DNA from: JABIKK01 sp964622835
GTDB taxonomy: Archaea > Nanobdellota > Nanobdellia > SCGC-AAA011-G17 > UBA489
NCBI GenBank assembly: GCA_964622835.1
Contig: CAZUSA010000002.1
Location: 144,036 to 208,035 of the forward strand
Direction: 5' to 3'
Length of the DNA: 64,000 nt
The position numbers and the translations under genes were made by a program. Every line of letters starts with the position of its first letter. Position 1 is the stretch's first letter. A model generated the notes under the pieces. It did not search any database. It was not told the origin of the DNA and worked only from the letters and a program-made list of their open reading frames with translations. Positions 26,870 through 34,630 of this stretch are shown here, piece after piece.

Positions 26870-27301
26870 ATGAAAAGACGTGCACATCGTGGAAATTTCT
26901 TTTTGAATAAAAAAGGTGTTGAATTAACCCTTAATACCGTTATTATCTCCATATTAGTCGTGCTCGTTCTCGTTGTCATTATAGGATTCTTCCTTGGTGG
27001 TACAACAAAAATGAAAGATGTTGCTTCAACGATTTTTAACACAGGAACTGCTGGTGTTGATATTTCTGTTGCTGTTGAACAATGTACAAATTACTGTAAA
27101 CAAGCACAAGGATGGTCTGAAGATCTTCAACAATCATCACCCTGGTGTAAACAAACTTTTAATTTGGATACGCAAGGACGTGGCGATGCGGATAAACATA
27201 CTAATGGTGAATATAAAGCGTATAAATGTGGTGGACAACAACTAAATATTCCGTGTACTCCTAAAATCAACTGTTTGGCTCAAGATACTCAAGATAACTA
27301 A
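26870..27301 (+). CDS. Class III-signal pilin-like protein, Cys-rich
   Basis: This 143-residue protein has a basic leader ending NKKG, then VELTLNTVIISILVVLVLVVIIGFFLGG: a good class III prepilin with Glu near the start of the mature helix. The mature domain is small and has eight cysteines, including CTNYCKQ, probably as disulfides. A TATA box TTTTATATATT (about 26837-26847) lies about 25 bases before the ATG. It is a likely pilin subunit. Confidence 0.8.
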   Translation: MKRRAHRGNFFLNKKGVELTLNTVIISILVVLVLVVIIGFFLGGTTKMKDVASTIFNTGTAGVDISVAVEQCTNYCKQAQGWSEDLQQSSPWCKQTFNLDTQGRGDADKHTNGEYKAYKCGGQQLNIPCTPKINCLAQDTQDN

Positions 27302-27357
27302 CCAAGTGTTTCTGCTTAAACCACAGCTCTTTTAAATCTCTTCACTCTTCGTGAACC

Positions 27358-27882
27358 ATGTTCTTTTCAACGAGACGCGGACTCTTTGGCATATCAATGT
27401 TAGGTGGGTTATTGATGGGTATTATTGCCGTTGTTATTGTTGCAGGTGCTGTTAACATGTTTGGCTCTGCATTATTTTCTTCCAGTGAGGGTCCTCAAAC
27501 AAAAGATTTTAACACGTTTCGCGATGTAGAAAATGAACTACGAGATATGTACGCAACAGGAGAAACATTCACATCCGTTCCTGCATTTCATTCAGATACA
27601 ACCGTTCTCATAGCCCTCTCACACAATCAACAAACACGATCAACCTCCTGTCTTGGACCTGAATTTAATAAACCCCTTGATCAGTGTAGCAGTGGTGCAT
27701 GTTTGTGTCTTTGTTCATTAATCAATGATGGAAAGGCCTGTGACCCTGAAGAAACAATTTGTACTGAATTCGTTGGTCAACCATTAGACTTTAGCGATAG
27801 TTGTAACACTCTTCTTGGTGGAGACATTCAAACCATTCGCATTACGCAAGAAGATGGACTCTTTACGTTAAGAATAGTATAA
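27358..27882 (+). CDS. Class III-signal pilin-like protein
   Basis: The 174-residue protein starts STRRGLFGISMLGGLLMGIIAVVIVAGAV: RRG is followed by a hydrophobic helix. The mature part is polar with Cys-rich segments (SCLGPEFNKPLDQCSSGACLCLCSL) and a C-terminal beta-rich tail. A TATA box TTTTAAATC (about 27330-27338) is about 25 bases before the ATG. RRG replaces the usual KKG, which prepilin peptidases tolerate. It is probably a pilin or minor pilin. Confidence 0.75.
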   Translation: MFFSTRRGLFGISMLGGLLMGIIAVVIVAGAVNMFGSALFSSSEGPQTKDFNTFRDVENELRDMYATGETFTSVPAFHSDTTVLIALSHNQQTRSTSCLGPEFNKPLDQCSSGACLCLCSLINDGKACDPEETICTEFVGQPLDFSDSCNTLLGGDIQTIRITQEDGLFTLRIV

Positions 27883-27919
27883 CATAACCCATATAAAGAT
27901 CCTTACGCCGTGTGTACCT

Positions 27920-28321
27920 ATGAACAAAAGAGGTATGGAGTTATCATTAATAACATTGTTTTATGTATTTATAGTTCTCCTTATTTTTGTTACGTTAGGT
28001 TCACGTATTCAAGCAGCAGGTGATGACACTGCCTATCGTCTAGAATTTTATGCACGTGACATCGCTTATACTATCAGTGCATTCTGTGCTGCAGACGGAG
28101 AAGGAACCTACACCTATCCCCTTGCAGAAGAATATATGGCAGCCATTGATATTGTAACATCTACCGTGCATGTTCGTAAAGATTCGGCGACAACCAGTTA
28201 TGTGTACACAGGATCTGATACCTGTTCCATTTCTCTTGCACCTCTTCTTGGTGCGTCACCATTCAAAAATCCCTACGTGATCACTAAACGTATTATCTTA
28301 CCATTGGAAGGTGTCACATGA
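27920..28321 (+). CDS. Class III-signal pilin-like protein, first of four overlapping genes
   Basis: The 133-residue protein starts MNKRGMELSLITLFYVFIVLLIFVTL: KRG then Met-Glu and a hydrophobic helix. It has two cysteines in the mature part. A TATA-like CATATAAAG (about 27889-27897) precedes it by about 25 bases. Its stop overlaps the next ATG (ATGA). With the next three genes it forms a tightly packed minor-pilin-like run. Confidence 0.75.
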   Translation: MNKRGMELSLITLFYVFIVLLIFVTLGSRIQAAGDDTAYRLEFYARDIAYTISAFCAADGEGTYTYPLAEEYMAAIDIVTSTVHVRKDSATTSYVYTGSDTCSISLAPLLGASPFKNPYVITKRIILPLEGVT

Positions 28322-28746
28322 ACAAACGCGGCATTACCATGTACCTCACCATGCAGAATATGTTATGGGCAGTCTACATTGTTATCATAGCATTCGTTGG
28401 ACTTTCCGTCGGTGTAAGTTTAGAACTGTATGTTCATAGAGAAGTAGCATCGACGCCTCTAGAATTATTCCTTGCAGAATGGTCCACCTTACAAGAAGTA
28501 ACTGACGATGGTGTTCTTACAACAGAAACATTAGAAGATATTGATACAGCATTTGAGTCAACATCATCAACCGCATTTATTATCGATGAAAAAACATACA
28601 TTACCAATAGAGATCTCTACGAAGACAAAGTCTTTTGCACCCTAAAAAAACAACCCATCAAATGTAAACAACTTGTTGATGATTATTACCTTCTTGATGG
28701 GACCTTTACGGCATTACAACATGAAACGGTGATACGCCTTGGATAA
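28318..28746 (+). CDS. Class III-signal pilin-like protein, second of four
   Basis: The 142-residue protein starts MNKRGITMYLTMQNMLWAVYIVIIAFVGLSVGVSLELY: KRG then an imperfect hydrophobic helix. The exported part is polar with two Cys (KVFCTLKKQPIKCKQ). It overlaps its upstream neighbour by 4 bases and the TTG start of the next gene by 8 bases, so translation of the set is coupled. Confidence 0.75.
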   Translation: MNKRGITMYLTMQNMLWAVYIVIIAFVGLSVGVSLELYVHREVASTPLELFLAEWSTLQEVTDDGVLTTETLEDIDTAFESTSSTAFIIDEKTYITNRDLYEDKVFCTLKKQPIKCKQLVDDYYLLDGTFTALQHETVIRLG

Positions 28747-29281
28747 CAAAGGACAACTCGTTGATGTTATGTCAATAACCTTGATGGTCACAGTAGCACT
28801 TGTCTTTTTTCTTGTCTTACGTGGGGGTGGTGTTGGCGAAATCTTCAATAAAGAAGAACATATTGAAGCCTATCAAATAGCACAACCCTTAGCAGGGCCA
28901 AAGGCATTATTACAAACACCATTGCCAACAGTAACGCTTAACGAAATAACATATGTTGATCTTACAATAGCAGATCTGATTGTTCTTTCTGCAGAAGCAG
29001 AAGATTTTAGTATACTTGAACAAACTCTTGAAACACTCTTTGCACAAACAACGAGCTATTATTCTGTAACGGTTTCCCCTCAAGAAGACCAAGATAATCG
29101 TTTACTCTTTACACATCGTTCAGGGTGGGCAACGTCACAACGAAATATTCCTGTTCAAACATTTATGGTACCTTCACACAAGAGTCTCCTTTCTGTGGGC
29201 ATACGTATCACTGAAGGACACTCCTTGGCAGATGGGTATCAAACAGGCCAAACACCTGGATGGCAAGGGCGGATCATATGA
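28739..29281 (+). CDS. Class III-signal pilin-like protein, third of four
   Basis: The 180-residue protein starts at TTG 28739, within the end of the preceding gene: MDNKGQLVDVMSITLMVTVALVFFLVLRGGG, a KG signal plus helix. The exported domain has repeated Ile/Thr-rich beta-like segments. The stop overlaps the ATG of the fourth gene. The lack of an ATG or own ribosome-binding site fits coupled translation. Confidence 0.7.
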   Translation: MDNKGQLVDVMSITLMVTVALVFFLVLRGGGVGEIFNKEEHIEAYQIAQPLAGPKALLQTPLPTVTLNEITYVDLTIADLIVLSAEAEDFSILEQTLETLFAQTTSYYSVTVSPQEDQDNRLLFTHRSGWATSQRNIPVQTFMVPSHKSLLSVGIRITEGHSLADGYQTGQTPGWQGRII

Positions 29282-30111
29282 TGGCTTCAAAAAAAGGAAT
29301 GAGTGTTCTTATGCCCTTCATTGCATTAATCTTTTTGTTCCTTGCATTCTATACATTGTTTTTATTCCTTGCACCATCAGATGAAGGGGCAGAAACATTA
29401 CATCTGGGACAAGGTGTTATTGATATCGTCGAAGCAGAAGCAACTGCAGATGCAGCACATATTACCTTAACCACTATTGGACGATATGCACTCTTAGAAA
29501 CATTAGAAACACAACTAAAACAAGGCATACTTCCACACTCCTGTGGAGCATTGTATGCTGGAGATCATTGTCTCTTTAATGCAGAAAATTTTGTTTCTTC
29601 ATTGTCTACAGAAACATCGCACCAATACATTGAAGCCGTACAATCATTACCATTTACAGTACCAACAAACACCTATCATTTCCGCACACGATTAGAAGAA
29701 ACAAGTATTACGTTTGATGCGTCATCTAATGGTCTTGTCACGTATGAAACAGATGCAGAACGATCTCTTGATTTTATGCGTGAACCCTCTTTTATTGCGA
29801 CTATTCCTTCACCATTACAACCTCTAGAACATTTACCGAGTCTTCTTACCTTGTATGAAACCTGTTTACTTACAAGTGCAGACGAACAATTAACAACAAA
29901 CATCGCCGCACCATCAAATGGGCCTGCACCTGGAACATGTTTTTCTTCCGAGAAAGATATTAGTAATGTTCAAAAAATCAATGGCATTCTCACCTTTGAT
30001 TATGAACTTCAAGGAACCTCCATTATCTCCTCATTTACAGTGCCAATAACCGTCGATCTTGAAGGATTTAAAAACTACTACTCGCTCGAGGATGTTGGCG
30101 AGTCCATTTAG
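29278..30111 (+). CDS. Class III-signal pilin-like protein, fourth and largest of four
   Basis: The 277-residue protein starts MMASKKGMSVLMPFIALIFLFLAFYTLFLFL: KKG then a long hydrophobic helix. Its exported domain is about 240 residues with four or more Cys. The ATG at 29278 overlaps the upstream stop. Being the largest and last of a coupled set of four pilin-like genes, it is in the position of the bacterial tip pseudopilin GspK/PilX; that comparison is positional only. Confidence 0.7.
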   Translation: MMASKKGMSVLMPFIALIFLFLAFYTLFLFLAPSDEGAETLHLGQGVIDIVEAEATADAAHITLTTIGRYALLETLETQLKQGILPHSCGALYAGDHCLFNAENFVSSLSTETSHQYIEAVQSLPFTVPTNTYHFRTRLEETSITFDASSNGLVTYETDAERSLDFMREPSFIATIPSPLQPLEHLPSLLTLYETCLLTSADEQLTTNIAAPSNGPAPGTCFSSEKDISNVQKINGILTFDYELQGTSIISSFTVPITVDLEGFKNYYSLEDVGESI

Positions 30112-30162
30112 TGCTCCACAACAACAATCTATAAAAACCACACTTTCACTTTTTAGTCTACT

Positions 30163-31161
30163 ATGATGGGGTTAACATTAGCTGAAATTATTTCTACAAT
30201 CCAAGAAAAAGCAGGACTTTCTGAAGAAGATATTAGACAAAAAATTACAGCAAAACGAGACAAACTCAGTGGCTTCGTCAGTGAAGAAGGAGCAGCGCAT
30301 ATCGTTGCAAATGAATTAGGCATTGACCTTATGGAATCCATACGGAAACATGGCATCAAAATAGAAAAACTAACACCCGGCATGCGTGTTGGTGTCACAG
30401 GAAAAGTCATTAAAATGTACGACGTACGATCCTACCAAAAAGCAGAACGTAGTGGAAAAATAGGAAGCTTTCTTCTCGGGGATGAAACAGGTGTTGTTCG
30501 CATTGTTATCTGGGATGAAAATCTCATTGCTAAAATAGAAAATGGCGAAATCAAACAAGACACTATCCTCAAAATTGACAACGGTGGCGTCAAAGAAAAC
30601 AATGGCTACACAGAAATGCATTTAGGTAATTACAGCACTATTGAAATGAATCCAAACGGTGTAACCATCGAAGTAAAACAAATGCAACAAACAGCAACAC
30701 AAGATCCAGAACAAATAGCCTTAGGAAAACTAAGTGAAGCAAAACCTGGAGAAACCATGTCTATCTATGGTACCATTGTTCAAGTCTTTGATCCACGATT
30801 CTATGAAGGCTGTTCAGAATGTGGTAAAAAAAGAACAGAACAAGGATGTCCAACACATCCCAACGGGACAGCACAACATATTCCTATCTTAAACTTCTTC
30901 GTTGATGACGGACATGCAGGAATGCGTGGCGTGGCATTCAGAGAAAACGTTGCACAAATGTTACAAGCAACACCAGAAGCCGTTGCAGCATTAAAAGATA
31001 AACCAGAAGGGTTCGAAGCATTAAAAGCAAAAACATTAGGTAACCAATATCTTATGACTGGACGCATACAATCTAATGAAATGTACAACCGATCAGAGTT
31101 TATGGTGCGCAATATTCATGAAGCAGAGGCAAAAACCATTTTAGCTAAATTTTTAAACTAA
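30163..31161 (+). CDS. Replication protein A-type ssDNA-binding protein (OB folds with zinc finger)
   Basis: This 332-residue single-strand DNA-binding protein has an N-terminal helical segment, an OB fold (about 70-165: GKVIKMYDVRSYQKAERSGKIGSFLLGDETG), and a second OB-like region with an embedded zinc finger (CSECGKKRTEQGCPTHP near 219). The C-terminus LTGRIQSNEMYNRSEFMVRNI completes the second fold. It matches the euryarchaeal RPA41-like architecture. A TATA box (about 30129-30137) lies about 28 bases before the ATG. It sits before the radA region, consistent with recombination and repair roles. Confidence 0.9.
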   Translation: MMGLTLAEIISTIQEKAGLSEEDIRQKITAKRDKLSGFVSEEGAAHIVANELGIDLMESIRKHGIKIEKLTPGMRVGVTGKVIKMYDVRSYQKAERSGKIGSFLLGDETGVVRIVIWDENLIAKIENGEIKQDTILKIDNGGVKENNGYTEMHLGNYSTIEMNPNGVTIEVKQMQQTATQDPEQIALGKLSEAKPGETMSIYGTIVQVFDPRFYEGCSECGKKRTEQGCPTHPNGTAQHIPILNFFVDDGHAGMRGVAFRENVAQMLQATPEAVAALKDKPEGFEALKAKTLGNQYLMTGRIQSNEMYNRSEFMVRNIHEAEAKTILAKFLN

Positions 31162-31174
31162 CTTTTCCCTTAAA

Positions 31175-31579
31175 ATGACTATGAAAAAGAGACGTGCTAG
31201 GGAAAAGACGAAACTCTCCCCTCCTCGAGGGCGAGATGTTTTTGTCTTAACAATGTTACTCGTATTATTGATGTTCTTAGTGTTAGCAAGTGATAATTCT
31301 TTATCCGGTGCAGCAACAGGAAATTTCATTATTGGGTCAGGGCCTGTGCCGTACCAAGATGAACTATGGGAAGTACCAACATGTACTGATAGTAGTGCCG
31401 TTGAAGTTGCACGAGAATTAATTGTTAATTATGGCTGTGAAGAAAGTAATTGTTACCAAGCAGCATATGGATTGACCTTGCCCTATAATGTTATTGTTCA
31501 AGTAAATGGTTGTACATCAGACGATCGAACTGAATGGATCAGTTTCTGTAATAAAGCCGTCGATGCTCTTTGTGCTTAA
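31175..31579 (+). CDS. Membrane-anchored secreted protein, Cys-rich
   Basis: The 134-residue protein has a basic N-terminus (KKRRAREKTK), a transmembrane anchor (VFVLTMLLVLLMFLVLAS), then SGAATGNFIIG at the start of the exterior domain. Six Cys in the exterior part (PTCTDSS, YGCEESNCY, NGCTSD, FCNK, LCA) suggest disulfides. It begins 13 bases after RPA. The post-anchor TG motif recurs in several proteins here. No family recognised. Confidence 0.65.
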   Translation: MTMKKRRAREKTKLSPPRGRDVFVLTMLLVLLMFLVLASDNSLSGAATGNFIIGSGPVPYQDELWEVPTCTDSSAVEVARELIVNYGCEESNCYQAAYGLTLPYNVIVQVNGCTSDDRTEWISFCNKAVDALCA

Positions 31580-31615
31580 AAAAGACTTCCCACACTTCTC
31601 GTCCACCACAGATTT

Positions 31616-31715
31616 CTTTAAATAAACCGTTCATTTTCTGACTCTGTCCTGAGAGGACATATTAAACATAAAACCCTACGGGGCCTGTACCTCAATACAG
31701 GTAGGAGAAAATACA
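31616..31715 (+). promoter_or_regulatory. Structured 5' leader upstream of the 99-residue gene and radA
   Basis: CTTTAAATAAA (31616-31626) is a TATA box predicting a transcript start near 31645. The roughly 70-base leader then holds three successive hairpins: GTCCT-GAG-AGGAC (31646-31658), CCC-TACG-GGG (31674-31683, a UNCG-type tetraloop) and CCTGTA-CCTCAA-TACAGG (31684-31701). The last hairpin directly abuts the ribosome-binding site TAGGAG (31702-31707), 8 bases before the ATG. Most genes here are leaderless, so a long structured leader is unusual and could control translation. Confidence 0.6.
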
Positions 31716-32015
31716 ATGGAAACAAAAGATACGAAAATACGTTCTTTAGACAAAGCGCCAACGAGACCATATAAGGAATGGAAGGCGGGAAATTTACAAG
31801 CAGCTGTTTGGAAAAATAAAAAAGACATGGAAGATGGTTCTGAAGTAGAATACAAAACTGTAAGTCTTACACGAAGCTATCGTAAACCTGGAGAAGATCT
31901 TTGGCGACACGATTCTATCAACCTTCGTCGTAACGACATACAAAAAGTATTGCTCGTTCTTACGAAAGCACAGGAAGATATGCTTCTTTCAGATAAACCA
32001 GATGGCAACGATTAA
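31716..32015 (+). CDS. Small conserved protein upstream of radA, unknown function
   Basis: The 99-residue soluble protein has a core KEWKAGNLQAAVWKNKK...EYKTVSLTRSYRKPGEDLW followed by DSINLRRNDIQKVLLVLTKAQEDML. This pattern (GNxxAxxWxN, then TLxRSYKxxxGxW, then an aliphatic helix) resembles a widespread small family of archaea and phages whose function I do not know. Adjacency to radA, with 13 bases between, hints at a DNA recombination or single-strand DNA role. A TAGGAG ribosome-binding site supports the ATG. Confidence 0.75.
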   Translation: METKDTKIRSLDKAPTRPYKEWKAGNLQAAVWKNKKDMEDGSEVEYKTVSLTRSYRKPGEDLWRHDSINLRRNDIQKVLLVLTKAQEDMLLSDKPDGND

Positions 32016-32028
32016 TGGATGTGATATT

Positions 32029-32979
32029 ATGACAAAAGAAATGAAACTAACCGACCTTCCAGGCGTCGGAGCTGCAACTGCTGAAAAACTCGTTGAAGCA
32101 GGATTTGATACACTGATGGCACTCGCAGTAGCGAGTCCTGGGAAAGTTGTAGAATTTGGTGGTGTCAGCGAAGCTGTCGCTAGAAAAATAATCAACTCTG
32201 CTCGTAATTCGCTAGACATGGGCTTTGAAAGTGGTATTGATCTCATGGAAAAAAGAGACCAAGTAACTAAAATAAGTACAGGATCACAAAACATCAACGC
32301 AATGCTTGGTGGTGGTATGGAAACAGGAGCTATCACAGAATGTTATGGTGCATATGGTTCAGGGAAAACAAGTATTGCTCACCAGTTAGCGGTTAATGTG
32401 CAACTCCCAAAAGAACAAGGTGGTGCAGATGGCATTGCTGTATGGATTGATACAGAAGGGACGTTACGTCCAGAATATTTGAAACCTATCGCAGCAGCAA
32501 AAGGACTCGATCCTGATGAAGCGTTAAAAAACTTTCGAGGTGTTCGTGCGTTCAACAGTGACCATCAAATGTTGTTAGCAGAAAAAGTAGAAGATCTCAT
32601 TAAGAAAGATAATCTGCCTGTCAAATTGATTATACTCGATAGTCTCATGGGACATTTTCGGAGTGAATTTGCCGGTCGAGGAACACTAGCAGATAGACAA
32701 CAAAAGTTGAACAAACACTTGCATGCATTATTGAAATTAGCAACACAACACAATCTTGCTATCTACATTACCAATCAAGTCATGGCAAAACCAGACACAT
32801 TCTTTGGAGATCCCACCGAACCTATTGGTGGACACGTTGTTGCTCATACCAGTACCGTACGTGTTTACTTACGGCGCGGAAAAAAAGGAACCAGAGTTGC
32901 TAAACTTGTTGATGCACCAGCATTACCTGACGGTGAAGCAGCATTCATGGTAACGCCCGAAGGAATAAAGGACGTATAA
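32029..32979 (+). CDS. radA: Recombinase RadA
   Basis: This is the 316-residue archaeal Rad51/RecA homologue for homologous recombination. It has an N-terminal helix-hairpin-helix domain (LTDLPGVGAATAEKLVEAGF), Walker A GAYGSGKT (residues 107-114, Lys113), a Walker B segment LIILDS and the L2/strand-exchange region ending with ITNQVMAKPDTFFGDPTEPIGGHVVAH. The C-terminal beta sheet is complete. The ATG at 32029 is chosen over 32002, which would overlap the upstream stop and add an unusual extension; GGATGTGA lies just before it. Confidence 0.97.
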   Translation: MTKEMKLTDLPGVGAATAEKLVEAGFDTLMALAVASPGKVVEFGGVSEAVARKIINSARNSLDMGFESGIDLMEKRDQVTKISTGSQNINAMLGGGMETGAITECYGAYGSGKTSIAHQLAVNVQLPKEQGGADGIAVWIDTEGTLRPEYLKPIAAAKGLDPDEALKNFRGVRAFNSDHQMLLAEKVEDLIKKDNLPVKLIILDSLMGHFRSEFAGRGTLADRQQKLNKHLHALLKLATQHNLAIYITNQVMAKPDTFFGDPTEPIGGHVVAHTSTVRVYLRRGKKGTRVAKLVDAPALPDGEAAFMVTPEGIKDV

Positions 32980-33041
32980 TTACGTTCTTTGTCCGGAGAC
33001 GTCTTCGAAACATATTTATTCTGGTTTCATCTTAGAATATA

Positions 33042-33443
33042 GTGGGTTACTCAGGCGAATTAGAATCAGGCGAAGAACTTGTGTTGTATAGTTTTAGAAG
33101 AGGTGAACAACTCTTTAGACCTCCACGTTTGAGAATACTTGTTAATCGTGCACGGAGAAATCTTGAGTGTATTGCAGATGAACTTCCTGAAAGAAAAGAT
33201 ATTGTAACATTGTCATATGGTCTGAATGCCTTTCAAGGAGAACAATGTGTTGGTTTTGCAACAGGTGATGAAGATCTTGTTGGCGCACCCACCAGAGGTC
33301 TTGCTACGTTTAGAAATAGATACAGTGCTTTTCTGGGTAATCTACTAGAAATTGTGCACATGCCTGGCTTTGCGTTTGGATTCACCATTCACGTCACAGG
33401 ATTTAGTGTCTCTTCTTTAGGTGATTCTGATACTTCATCATAA
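33042..33443 (+). CDS. Hypothetical protein
   Basis: The 133-residue soluble protein starts at GTG 33042, with a TATA box (CATATTTAT, about 33010-33018) 25-30 bases upstream, supporting a leaderless transcript. It is rich in Arg and Glu in the first half (LRILVNRARRNLECIADELPERKD) and Gly/Phe in the second. It is not recognised. It converges with tRNA-Arg, whose 3' end is 3 bases away. Confidence 0.55.
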   Translation: MGYSGELESGEELVLYSFRRGEQLFRPPRLRILVNRARRNLECIADELPERKDIVTLSYGLNAFQGEQCVGFATGDEDLVGAPTRGLATFRNRYSAFLGNLLEIVHMPGFAFGFTIHVTGFSVSSLGDSDTSS

Positions 33444-33445
33444 AG

Positions 33446-33517
33446 CGTCCCTGCCAGGACTCGAACCTGAATCGCAGCCTCCGCAAGGCTGTATGCTATC
33501 CATTACACCACAGGGAC
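33446..33517 (-). tRNA. tRNA-Arg (anticodon GCG)
   Basis: On the minus strand the acceptor stem GTCCCTG pairs with CAGGGAC. The anticodon stem CAGCC/GGCTG closes the loop TTGCGGA, giving anticodon GCG (Arg, CGC/CGU codons). The T loop is TTCGAGT. The discriminator base is G; CCA is not encoded. No intron is seen. A TTTTAAAAAG sequence about 28 bases upstream on the minus strand can act as its TATA box. Confidence 0.95.
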
Positions 33518-33599
33518 TTGTACGAAATCACCTTCTTGTGCTTTTTAAAACCTCTTCTTCAGGAAGATTTATAAATCAACATTTGAGGATCCAATTACA

Positions 33600-33776
33600 A
33601 TGGCAACAAAACCAACCACCTGCTCAAGCACAGGAGTGAACATCGCTAACAATAAAGGAAGCGTTGTTTTTGACTGTCCGCAATGTGGTAAACAAAAAAT
33701 TGTTCGATCATACAATGCTCGACAGACTTCAGTAACCTATACCTGTCCAGAATGTTCATTTGAAGGACCTAACTAA
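33600..33776 (+). CDS. Small zinc-finger protein (HVO_2753-like) with one zinc site lost
   Basis: The 58-residue protein matches the archaeal family of small double zinc-ribbon proteins that precede aEF1B, with the CPQCG...CPECSFEGPN core. Family members carry two CPxCG zinc pockets. Here the first CxxC is C...G (CSSTG) and the middle RCxxCR is RSYNAR, so one pocket lacks its ligands and only the CPQC/CPEC site can bind zinc. It is leaderless behind a TATA box (GATTTATAAATC, about 33566-33577) and is followed after 1 base by aEF1B. Confidence 0.85.
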   Translation: MATKPTTCSSTGVNIANNKGSVVFDCPQCGKQKIVRSYNARQTSVTYTCPECSFEGPN

Positions 33777-33777
33777 G

Positions 33778-34056
33778 ATGGCAAAAGTTATCATCAAATT
33801 CAAAGTCATGCCCGAAAGTGCAGAATCCGATCTTGGAGATGTGAAAAAAACAGTTTCTACAGCTATCGAATCCTTTGGTGGTATTATCAATGGTGATCTT
33901 ACTGAAGAACCTGTAGCGTTTGGTCTAAAATCCATTCACGTTTCCTTTGCATATGATGAAGGTAAGGGAACAACAGATGATCTTGAAGACCAACTAGCGG
34001 CAGATGACAATATTCAAAGCGTTGAAGTTTTAAGCGTCGGCCGCGCAATGGGATAA
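33778..34056 (+). CDS. ef1b: Translation elongation factor aEF1B (beta)
   Basis: This is the 92-residue guanine-nucleotide exchange factor for aEF1A. It has the typical MAKVIIKFKVMPESAESDL opening, the beta-alpha-beta fold with IESFGG...IEEPVAFGLKSI, and the C-terminal VEVLSVGRAM. The ATG at 33778, one base after the zinc-finger gene stop, is chosen because it gives the standard family N-terminus; the longer in-frame TTG version overlaps the upstream gene. The zinc-finger/aEF1B pairing is conserved in archaea. Confidence 0.95.
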   Translation: MAKVIIKFKVMPESAESDLGDVKKTVSTAIESFGGIINGDLTEEPVAFGLKSIHVSFAYDEGKGTTDDLEDQLAADDNIQSVEVLSVGRAMG

Positions 34057-34087
34057 TCCTTAAAAACCCCTTTTTCATTCTTTCAGT

Positions 34088-34630
34088 ATGGCTGAAGAAA
34101 CACCGAAGTGTATTTTTTGTGGAATTATTGATGGTAGTGTTGGCAGCGCTAAAATTTACGAAGATGAATTAGTTATTTGTGTCCTAGATATTTTTCCAGC
34201 AACAAAAGGACACTTGCTCGTTATTCCAAAAAAACACGTTTCTGTCAGTACACAATTAGATGATACAACAACAGCACATGTCTTCGCCTTTGCAAATAAA
34301 ATATCATCCATTCTCTTTGATGCTATGGGTGCACAAGGAACAAATATTTTTTTAGCTAATGGACAAGTAGCAGGACAAAAAGTAGACCATGCTGGCGTTC
34401 ATGTTATTCCACGATATACAGATGATGGATTAAAACTAGAATGGGAAACCAAACAAATAACAGAAGACGAACTCAAAGATACCTTTACAAAACTCTCATC
34501 TAAACTACAACCAACTGAAGAACAACCTCAAGCACCTGTTGTTCAAAAAACTGTAGAACCAGAAGTTGTTCAAGAAACCGTTGAAGAAGAACCTGTTGAG
34601 GAAGAATCTGACGACGATGTTTTACCTTAG
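34088..34630 (+). CDS. HIT-family protein with altered catalytic triad and acidic tail
   Basis: The 180-residue protein has a zinc-binding-type N-terminus (KCIFCGII), PATKGHLLVIPKKH and the HIT signature region. HIT hydrolases use H-x-H-x-H with the middle His as nucleophile. Here the sequence is DHAGVHVIPR, so H101 and H105 remain but the middle position is Gly103. It may bind nucleotides without hydrolysing them. Residues 140-180 form a low-complexity acidic tail rich in Glu, Val and Pro (EEPVEEESDDD). The convergent prepilin peptidase gene ends 4 bases inside it. Confidence 0.85.
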   Translation: MAEETPKCIFCGIIDGSVGSAKIYEDELVICVLDIFPATKGHLLVIPKKHVSVSTQLDDTTTAHVFAFANKISSILFDAMGAQGTNIFLANGQVAGQKVDHAGVHVIPRYTDDGLKLEWETKQITEDELKDTFTKLSSKLQPTEEQPQAPVVQKTVEPEVVQETVEEEPVEEESDDDVLP

